NCBI GenBank assembly: GCA_016285835.1
Contig: JAEERM010000002.1
Coordinates: forward strand, 17,089-81,088
Reading direction: 5' to 3'
DNA from: Fibrobacter sp.
GTDB lineage: Bacteria > Fibrobacterota > Fibrobacteria > Fibrobacterales > Fibrobacteraceae
DNA length: 64,000 nt
A program made the position numbers and the translations under genes. The notes beneath the pieces were generated by a model. The model saw nothing but the letters and a program-made list of their open reading frames with translations, had not been told where the DNA came from and did no database searches. Position 1 is the first letter of the stretch; the number at the start of each line of letters is the position of its first letter. Below, one piece after another: positions 56,917 through 64,000 of this stretch.

Positions 56917-58766
56917 TTCTTGGTTTCCTCCTCCTCGATACCGAAATACGCCATAAGGACCTTACGGGCCACCGGAGCGGCCTTCGCGCCACCACCGCCC
57001 GCCGCCTCAAGAATCACGGCAACCGCAATCTGCGGGTCGTTGAGCGGGGCTACCGCCGCAAACCAAGCGTGCGTCTTCTCGCCCTTTTTCCATTCGCCCG
57101 ACCCTGTCTTGCCACCGACACGGATGCCAGGCACAGCGCCACGCTTACCCGTGCCGCCCGGATGGTTCACCACAGAATCGAGGGCGTTCATCAAAATACG
57201 GTGGGTCTCGGGCTTCATATGGCCCGAACGGATTATCTTCGGCTCGTAACGGCGCACCAGCGTGCCATTCTCGTCACGGAGTTCCTTCATGAAGTGCGGC
57301 TGGTACACTCCCCTGTTGGTCGCAATGGAGCCGATGAGGACAGCCTGCTGCAGCGGAGTCACCAGTTCGCCCTGGCCAATAGCGAGGTTCAGAATGAGGC
57401 CTCGAGCCCAACGCCAGCCGAGGCGCTTGTTCTTCGCGTTGAAGGACGTTGAATCCGGCAACCATCCACCCTTCTCGCCAGGAATGTCCACACCGAGAGG
57501 TTTCTCGCCCAGGCCGAAACGTCTGCCGAATTCGTTGATGCGCGCCATGTCGATATCGAGACCCGCCTGGTAGAAGAAAACGTCACAGGAGAGGCGCAAC
57601 GCATGCACCACGTTCAGGTTCCCATGCACACCCCAGCACTTTTGGTAGCGGGCACCATACTGGTAGCCGCCCGTACAAGATTTCGGGTAATACTTGCTCT
57701 CGGAAAGGACCCCATATTCCAAACCCGCACCCGCCGTGACGAGCTTGAACACCGACGCAGGCGTATACGTACCGGATATGGCACGGTTCGTGAGCGGACG
57801 CATGGAATCGAGCGCCACCTGAGCCCATCCCTTGTTGCGTTCGCGCTTTTTCAACGAGAAAATATTCGGGTCGAGCCTCGGAGAACTCACCATCGCAAGA
57901 ATTTCGCCATTTCGCGGATCAATCGCCACAAGAGCCCCCTTCACTGAATCGGGAATCGCTTCTTCGGCCACTTTCTGCAATTTCAGGTCAATCGTCGAAA
58001 TCAATTGCAAGCCCGTAATCGGCGCCTGAGTTTCCACACCGCGCACCTGGCCCACCTCACGCCCGGCCGCGTTCACCTCGACCAGCTTCAAGCCGTTCTT
58101 GCCACGGAACTCCTGGTCGTAACCCTGCTCCAAGCCTTTTTGGCCAATGCGGTCCCCCAGAGAATAGCTTTCGTATTCGGGCAGCTTGAGCTGTTCTTCC
58201 GATATTTCGCTCGTATAGCCAAGCACGTGCGAGGCAAGCGTTCCGTAGGGATATTCGCGGCGAGATTCAATTTGCGTGATAACACCAGGAAGTTCGGAGG
58301 AATGTTCTTCGATAATGGCCACCTGTTCCGCAGTTGCATCTTCGAGAATGCGGATGGGGCGCGTCTTGATCCAGTTGATACGCTGGAAAGCCGTATCCAA
58401 GGAAAGCGTGTCGAACAGGTACTCGCCCTCCTTGTCCTTGATTTGCAGGAGTTTGTTGAAAATAACCTTGCGGTCTTCCTTCTTCTTGGGAAGGCTCATC
58501 GCATGGAGAGCTATCTGGTACGAGGGCCTGTTGCGCACGAGCACGTTGCCGTTGCGGTCGTAAATGTAGCCACGCTCGGCTGTAAGCACCACCTTACGCA
58601 AGCGGTTGTTTTCGGAACGTTGGAGGTTTTCCTCGTAATGCGTGAACTGCAAGGAATACAGCCTAATGACCAAGACCAAGAAAAGCAGGCCTACGCCCGC
58701 GAGGAACACGACGATATGCCAGTTCCTGCTCTGTACCGCCTCGTTATCTTGATTGTCATTTAGCAT
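56913..58766 (-). CDS. mrdA: Penicillin-binding protein 2
   Basis: RNGNVLVRNRPSYQI, YTPASVFKLVTAGAGLEYG, VGGKTGSGEWKKGEKTHAWFAAVAP. Confidence 0.93.
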   Translation of the reverse strand: MLNDNQDNEAVQSRNWHIVVFLAGVGLLFLVLVIRLYSLQFTHYEENLQRSENNRLRKVVLTAERGYIYDRNGNVLVRNRPSYQIALHAMSLPKKKEDRKVIFNKLLQIKDKEGEYLFDTLSLDTAFQRINWIKTRPIRILEDATAEQVAIIEEHSSELPGVITQIESRREYPYGTLASHVLGYTSEISEEQLKLPEYESYSLGDRIGQKGLEQGYDQEFRGKNGLKLVEVNAAGREVGQVRGVETQAPITGLQLISTIDLKLQKVAEEAIPDSVKGALVAIDPRNGEILAMVSSPRLDPNIFSLKKRERNKGWAQVALDSMRPLTNRAISGTYTPASVFKLVTAGAGLEYGVLSESKYYPKSCTGGYQYGARYQKCWGVHGNLNVVHALRLSCDVFFYQAGLDIDMARINEFGRRFGLGEKPLGVDIPGEKGGWLPDSTSFNAKNKRLGWRWARGLILNLAIGQGELVTPLQQAVLIGSIATNRGVYQPHFMKELRDENGTLVRRYEPKIIRSGHMKPETHRILMNALDSVVNHPGGTGKRGAVPGIRVGGKTGSGEWKKGEKTHAWFAAVAPLNDPQIAVAVILEAAGGGGAKAAPVARKVLMAYFGIEEEETKK

Positions 58767-59241
58767 GCTTTGCCGGTTTCCCCATACTCAAGTAGAACAC
58801 CAAGGCACCGACAAAAAGCGTGTATGCGCATTCCGGTAACGTTTCCTTGAAGAACAGGTTCGTGACGGCCTCCCCTTCCAGCCCAGTAAAGAAGAAGTAC
58901 ACCATATCGCACACGAAAAAGGCGAGCCCGAGCACACCGACCTTGGTCGGGAAATTAAGCGTAAGGAAGCGTTCCTCGAGTTGTCCGACAAGGAATCCAA
59001 TCAAGGTCATCGATATCGCATGCGCTCCGAGCCATTCCACCGGTGCGTAGACATCCTGCGTAAAGCCCGCCAGGAAACCCCAGAAGCATCCCGAAGCCGG
59101 GCCGCGCTTGATAGCGGCGGCAACGACGAAGATGATGACGAAATCCGGAGAAACGCCGAACATACTGATCCAGTCCGCAACGGTTGTCTGCAGGACAAAG
59201 CTCAGCAAAAAGAGCACAAATGCCTTCAGCCACTTACTCAT
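58756..59241 (-). CDS. mreD: Rod shape-determining protein MreD-like
   Basis: Polytopic; start moved to MSKWLKAFV at 59241; position between mreC and mrdA. Confidence 0.8.
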   Translation of the reverse strand: MSKWLKAFVLFLLSFVLQTTVADWISMFGVSPDFVIIFVVAAAIKRGPASGCFWGFLAGFTQDVYAPVEWLGAHAISMTLIGFLVGQLEERFLTLNFPTKVGVLGLAFFVCDMVYFFFTGLEGEAVTNLFFKETLPECAYTLFVGALVFYLSMGKPAKHAK

Positions 59242-60061
59242 CCAGCAACTCCTGAATGACCCATTCCGGATCCTTCTGCATAATGAACACTTCCTCGAGC
59301 ATGGAAATATCCTGGAACGGTGTGACGTCAAGCTTGCGCATCACGTCGAGATCCGCCCTGTTCACATCCTTCACGAGCCCCACCGGGATACCCTTCGGGA
59401 ATATGCCTCCCAGCCCAGAAGTAATCAGCGTATCGCCTTCCTTGACACCGGCATGCGTTGGCACCATTGCCGAAAGCATATGGCCATCGGCGCTTTCGAG
59501 GAAGCCCACCACACGGGTGCGGCGCTCCATTACAGACAACTTAAGGTTTGGATCCGAAATCAGCTGGACCCTGGAATGAGTAAACGAAGCCTTGGTCACC
59601 TTGCCAACCAAACCCTTCGTCGAAAACACAGGCATGTTTTCCTTTATGCCATGGTAAGTTCCCCTGTTCACAACAAGCGTCGTGAGGAACCTTCCCGGAT
59701 TATGACCGACAACACGAGCCGTCACGATGGGAAAATCCCACTTGTCATCAAACCGGACCAGCGTATGGAGTCTAGCCAATTCTTCCAACCCTTCGCTGGC
59801 ATGGTACAGTTCCTGACGGAGGCGAGCATTTTCTTCTTTAAGCCGCTCGTTTTCGTCTACAACCGAACGGTATTCGTTCAGCGAAGACAGGGCCACCTGT
59901 GCCGGATAGAACACAGAACCAAGCACCGACGACACGATGCTCTCGCGCACCGTGTTGGGAGCCTCGCGCATAAGCAATCCAAGCAGCATAAAAAAGACAA
60001 AAGCAACAATGCCATGTCTTTGGGTAAACAAGTCTAAAATAAAGCGGAACGCCTTACGCAT
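59234..60061 (-). CDS. mreC: Rod shape-determining protein MreC
   Basis: N-terminal TM, coiled coil ENERLKEENARLRQEL, GLVGKVTKASFTHSRVQLISDPNLKLSVM. Confidence 0.9.
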   Translation of the reverse strand: MRKAFRFILDLFTQRHGIVAFVFFMLLGLLMREAPNTVRESIVSSVLGSVFYPAQVALSSLNEYRSVVDENERLKEENARLRQELYHASEGLEELARLHTLVRFDDKWDFPIVTARVVGHNPGRFLTTLVVNRGTYHGIKENMPVFSTKGLVGKVTKASFTHSRVQLISDPNLKLSVMERRTRVVGFLESADGHMLSAMVPTHAGVKEGDTLITSGLGGIFPKGIPVGLVKDVNRADLDVMRKLDVTPFQDISMLEEVFIMQKDPEWVIQELLDE

Positions 60062-60082
60062 CAGACTCCAACCAAACGGAAA

Positions 60083-61105
60083 TTAGTTGGACGAGGCGAT
60101 AAGGACAGGACGATACTTGTCGAGATCTTCGAGAATTCGGGCAGCACCCTTGCACACGCACACGAGGGCGTCATCAATCACGTTGACGGACAGGCCCGTT
60201 TCCTTGCGGATACGTTCGTCGAAACCGCGCAACTGGGACGCACCGCCAGTCATGATGATACCCTTGTCCAAAATGTCGGAAGACAGTTCGGGAGGAGTCA
60301 TGCTGAGAGCCTGCTTGACGGCTTCGATAATGGCCGTGACCGGCTCTTCCAGTGCGGAACGGATTTCGGTACTGGTAATGGTCATGGTACGCGGAACGCC
60401 GGCGATAAAGTCGTGTCCCTTGACTTCCATGGAAAGTTCTTCTTCGAGCGGGCTTGCAGAACCAATCTGGATCTTGATCTGTTCGGCAGTGCTCTCGCCC
60501 ACGCAGAGGTTGTACATTGTACGCAGGTGGCGCACAATAGCCTCGTCCATCTCGTCACCGCCCACACGCACGGAAGCGTTACAGACAGTGCCATTCAGCG
60601 CGATAACCGCAATATCGGACGTACCGCCGCCGATATCGACAATCATGTTGCCCACGGGATCTTCTACGGGGATTCCCATACCCACGGCAGCAGCCATCGG
60701 TTCGTGCACCAGGTGAACTTCCTTGGCACCAGCCTGGCGAGCAGCATCAATCACGGCACGCTTTTCCACCTCGGTAATGCCCGAAGGAACACCGACCACC
60801 ACACGAGGTTTCACCATCCACAGCGGGTATTTCTGCACACGCTTGATGAACGTCTGGAGGAGGTTTTCAACCAATTCAAAATCGGCAATCACGCCATCGC
60901 GCATCGGGCGCACGGCACGGCTTTCGCCGGGAGTACGGCCAAGCATCTTCTTGGCCTCGAAACCGATAGCCGAAACGCGATTGTTCTTGCTGTCTACGGC
61001 AATCACGGTCGGTTCGTTGATGACAATACCTTGGCCCGCCACATGAACGAGTGTATTTGCGGTCCCCAGGTCAATACCAATATCACAAGAAAATAAGCCG
61101 AACAA
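60083..61105 (-). CDS. mreB: Rod shape-determining protein MreB
   Basis: DIGIDLGTANTLVHVAGQGIVINEPTVIAVD, VDIGGGTSDIAVIALNG. Confidence 0.97.
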   Translation of the reverse strand: MFGLFSCDIGIDLGTANTLVHVAGQGIVINEPTVIAVDSKNNRVSAIGFEAKKMLGRTPGESRAVRPMRDGVIADFELVENLLQTFIKRVQKYPLWMVKPRVVVGVPSGITEVEKRAVIDAARQAGAKEVHLVHEPMAAAVGMGIPVEDPVGNMIVDIGGGTSDIAVIALNGTVCNASVRVGGDEMDEAIVRHLRTMYNLCVGESTAEQIKIQIGSASPLEEELSMEVKGHDFIAGVPRTMTITSTEIRSALEEPVTAIIEAVKQALSMTPPELSSDILDKGIIMTGGASQLRGFDERIRKETGLSVNVIDDALVCVCKGAARILEDLDKYRPVLIASSN

Positions 61106-61184
61106 AATGTGGTCCTTTTTAAGGGGTTAAAACCAAATAATCCTATGTAAGAAAAATACAATTATTTGAGGAGCTCAGAGTGCG

Positions 61185-61547
61185 CTACTGCAAGGAATCC
61201 CCACCAAAATAGAGTTTCTTGAAATAGCGGTCCCAGTGGCGATAATGCGCGTCGTAGCGGTACTTGCGCTTCTCGTGCAACCTGATATCCTTGTACATGA
61301 AGAAGTCCACTTCGGCGTATGCCGAATAGATTTCCGCCTTTGCCCCTTCAAACAAACGAAAATCCTTGATGCGGTAGTAAGGCGTGTCGAGCAACGCGGC
61401 ACGGTCACCCGACCCATGCAGGAATTCTGCGACATTGAATTCGAGGTCGTCCTGGAGGAACGCCTCAAGCTTGGTCTCTATACGTTCCGTGGGTTCGGAA
61501 CAGCCAAGGAACAGGGCGCATGCGATTGCAAAAAAGAAAAATTTCAT
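61185..61547 (-). CDS. Small predicted lipoprotein
   Basis: MKFFFFAIACALFLGCSEPTER lipobox. Confidence 0.65.
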   Translation of the reverse strand: MKFFFFAIACALFLGCSEPTERIETKLEAFLQDDLEFNVAEFLHGSGDRAALLDTPYYRIKDFRLFEGAKAEIYSAYAEVDFFMYKDIRLHEKRKYRYDAHYRHWDRYFKKLYFGGDSLQ

Positions 61548-61594
61548 GGCGAAAAAATATAAATCTTGGTCCTAGGAAAAACACCATAAAAAAA

Positions 61595-61620
61595 GAAACG
61601 CGCCCTTAAGGCGCGTTTCC
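61595..61620 (-). terminator. Terminator-like hairpin downstream of 61638-62927
   Basis: gaaacgcgcccttaaggcgcgtttc. Confidence 0.8.
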
Positions 61621-61637
61621 CGTATTTAGGATTTCAA

Positions 61638-62927
61638 CTAGAAGGAGTAAGTTGCAGAAATTCTAGAGAAGATACGCCCTTCGCCCTGGAACGGGTTGCG
61701 GAAGAGCAAGTCTTCGGCAACGGTCACGTCGATCTTCAGTTTCTCTTCGATATTGATGCCGAAGCCGAAACCGACATGGTCGTCTGCAGTACCGTCTGCA
61801 AGCGGGTTCGTGGCGAAGAAGTTGCCATTGTCACGGCAAATACCGTTATTGCCGGTATTCTTCGAATCCACATCACATTCCGTATAGAAGATGGACTTCT
61901 GACCGCCAACGCGGATTACGAACCAATCCCACCAGATGTTGCGTTCAATACCGAAGCTGATCATGCCGCCGATATCGTTGCGCTTGTCCCAGTTCGGATC
62001 GTCTTCGTTCTGAGAATTGTAGAGGCTCTCGCCCGTCGAATAATCAAACGACCAATCATGAGCCTTCAGCTGGTTCCAGATGAAATCACCGCCCAACCAG
62101 AAGAAGCCGCGGTCGAGGGCAACATTGATACCGAGACCAACCTGGGCATGCTTGTCGTCGATGCCCGGAGCCTGGATGAGGTTCATGGAGAACGCCGGCA
62201 CGAGTTCGCCATCGATAGCGTCGAGGCTAAAGAACGCGCGGGAATTGGCGAGGAAAGAGAAGTCACCATCGTCAAAGAAGTTCTTGTGTTCGGGGCCGTA
62301 CTGGATACGGGCGAGGCCGAAGCTGAACTCGAAGTCGATGCTGCTGCCGAACTGGAGGTTAAGACCTGCATCCGCTTGCACAATGGAAGCAAAGGCATTC
62401 GGGACCACCTGGTAAGAACCATCTTCGGCCTTGTCACCACCGTCCTGGTGAGCGATATAGACATGCAAGCCCCATGCATCGCCGTTAGAAAGCGAACCGC
62501 CCAAGAAACCATCGAAGTTGGTCACAGTTTCGGGGACAAGAGTTGTGTCGTTCGCGGCATCACCAATGACGCGCGTCGGCAAATACTTGGCAAGAGGAGA
62601 CGTACGTCCAAACAGGCCACCGATAGAGAGGCGCGGATCCGGATTGCTTTCGTCACCAAGGGATACAGAGAATATGCCGCCGAAATTCGGATGCTGCGGA
62701 TCGAGGTTCGTCCCACGTTCCACGTCCTGCGTATAAGGACCGAATTCACCAATCAAGTAGTTCGGGTAGAGATTGATGTTTGCAGGATTGTCGAAAATAC
62801 TCACGTCATCCATGATGTACGTTGTATTCTTGCCCATAGATTCGATTCGGGCAAAAGTTGCAAAGGCGGAACCGACTCCTAAAATGCCGAACGCCATGCC
62901 CACTGCAGCAGCTGATTTGAAATTCAT
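61638..62927 (-). CDS. Predicted outer-membrane beta-barrel protein
   Basis: Signal peptide, alternating beta-strand-like sequence, C-terminal aromatic IFSRISATYSF. Confidence 0.65.
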   Translation of the reverse strand: MNFKSAAAVGMAFGILGVGSAFATFARIESMGKNTTYIMDDVSIFDNPANINLYPNYLIGEFGPYTQDVERGTNLDPQHPNFGGIFSVSLGDESNPDPRLSIGGLFGRTSPLAKYLPTRVIGDAANDTTLVPETVTNFDGFLGGSLSNGDAWGLHVYIAHQDGGDKAEDGSYQVVPNAFASIVQADAGLNLQFGSSIDFEFSFGLARIQYGPEHKNFFDDGDFSFLANSRAFFSLDAIDGELVPAFSMNLIQAPGIDDKHAQVGLGINVALDRGFFWLGGDFIWNQLKAHDWSFDYSTGESLYNSQNEDDPNWDKRNDIGGMISFGIERNIWWDWFVIRVGGQKSIFYTECDVDSKNTGNNGICRDNGNFFATNPLADGTADDHVGFGFGINIEEKLKIDVTVAEDLLFRNPFQGEGRIFSRISATYSF

Positions 62928-63030
62928 AGAGAACTCCTGTTGAAAAACCTGCTATAAAGTTAATTTTATTTAACCATAAAAACAATAGATTGTAACAAAT
63001 TTGCTCTTTTTTTTGGACATTTTCTACAAA

Positions 63031-63063
63031 AAAAAGGACCGAGCCAAACTCGGTCCTTTTTTC
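63031..63063 (-). terminator. Rho-independent terminator
   Basis: aaaaaaggaccgagccaaactcggtccttttttc. Confidence 0.88.
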
Positions 63064-63077
63064 AAGCTTTCCAAAGA

Positions 63078-63989
63078 TTATTCGGAGAACGTGAACGGAA
63101 TGGTTACCGTCGTGTTACCGGACTTCACCTTGCTGAACTTCCAGCGGCTCACAGCAGACTTGATTTCGCCATCAAATTCGCCGTAACCAGTGGTGGAAGA
63201 TGCAATGGAGATGCTGATAACTTCGCCACCCGGAGCAATCGTGAACTTCAAGGTAACCTTACCCTGGAATCCCGGTTTCTTCTTCAGGAACTTGTTATAG
63301 ATGTGACGGAGACCCGGAGTACGCTGACGGACGACCTTCATGATGTCCGCTGCGGAACGGGAACCACCGCCGGCGCCCATGTCGATATCGCGTTCAGACG
63401 GAGTCTTGATGGAGCCCTTAGCCTTAGTAGCGATACCACCGCCACCACCGCCAAGGAGGCCAGCAAGGCCGTCACCGATACCACCGGAACCACCTTCAGC
63501 ATAACCTTCGTTGAAGCCGCCATCAGCCTTACCGCGACGACCACCGAGCACGGTCTTACCCGTTGTCTGGAGGCCAGCCACGTCCTTAAGAACCTTATCG
63601 ATGTCCTTGGTGAACTTCTGGTTCTTCATGAGGTCGTAAGCAGCAGCAGAGGCGTTCTTGGTCTGAGCGGTGAGGAGCTTGAGCACGCCGCGAGTCTGCG
63701 GAGCGTTCGGCTGACCCTTACCACGCGGCTTACCGCCACCACCAGCCTTCTTACGAGGCTTCTTGGGTTCTTCTTTCTTCTTTTCTTCCTTCTTCTCTTC
63801 CTTCTGTTCGATGGACATAGAAGCGGAAAGATCTTCATTTGCGGATTCTTCGAACACGACTTCGTCAACGACTGCTTCGTACATGGAAGCCCACATACAG
63901 ATAGCCAGAGCGACGACCAAGGAGATACCGGCGATAGCGCCCATCTTCTTGTCGGATTCCGGCATAAGCGACGCGACTAACGGATCCAT
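63078..63989 (-). CDS. AgmX/PglI- or TonB-like C-terminal domain protein with Lys/Glu- and Gly-rich linkers
   Basis: N-terminal TM, EEKKEEKKKEEPKKPRKK, Gly-rich region, C-terminal GFQGKVTLKFTIAPGGEVISISIASSTTGYGEFDGEIKSAVSRWKFSK. Confidence 0.78.
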   Translation of the reverse strand: MDPLVASLMPESDKKMGAIAGISLVVALAICMWASMYEAVVDEVVFEESANEDLSASMSIEQKEEKKEEKKKEEPKKPRKKAGGGGKPRGKGQPNAPQTRGVLKLLTAQTKNASAAAYDLMKNQKFTKDIDKVLKDVAGLQTTGKTVLGGRRGKADGGFNEGYAEGGSGGIGDGLAGLLGGGGGGIATKAKGSIKTPSERDIDMGAGGGSRSAADIMKVVRQRTPGLRHIYNKFLKKKPGFQGKVTLKFTIAPGGEVISISIASSTTGYGEFDGEIKSAVSRWKFSKVKSGNTTVTIPFTFSE

Positions 63990-64000
63990 AGCAACATTCT

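Noticed and set aside
61776-62882. 368-aa plus-strand ORF
   Set aside because: Antisense to the predicted outer-membrane protein, which has a signal peptide and terminator.
63078-63989. Collagen-like or novel Gly-rich fibre protein
   Set aside because: Gly-rich stretch is a linker in an AgmX/TonB-like protein with an ordinary C-terminal domain.

Overview
The window looks chromosomal and resembles a Fibrobacter-like genome (inferred from polyserine-linker lipoproteins, the overall protein style and the gene complement; not verified). About 3-38 kb is an accessory/surface region. It holds a divergent pair of type IV pilin-like genes and three paralogous minor-pilin operons, all on the minus strand. 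Each operon ends in a giant (2014-2546 aa) PilX/GspK-like protein whose prepilin-type N-terminus is fused to a very large cysteine-rich extracellular region. The most complete operon is FimT/GspH-like, PilV/GspI-like, PilW/GspJ-like, giant PilX/GspK-like; the second lacks FimT; the third has only PilW plus the giant. No PilY1-like gene and no pilus motor or secretin genes are present in the window. This set of modular giant tip-pilin candidates is my main candidate for an under-described system. Between the operons lie Rpn-family (PD-(D/E)XK nuclease) genes with tandem-duplicated, C-terminally divergent fragments and terminator-like repeats. About 38-64 kb is mostly housekeeping: recJ, holB, envC/ftsX-like, ybbR/cdaR-like, tsaD, birA, ubiA/ubiX/ubiE (menaquinone), comF, rodA-mrdA-mreD-mreC-mreB, and three tRNAs. 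No rRNA genes, CRISPR arrays or intact IS transposases were recognised. All family assignments come from reading the translations; no database search was run.
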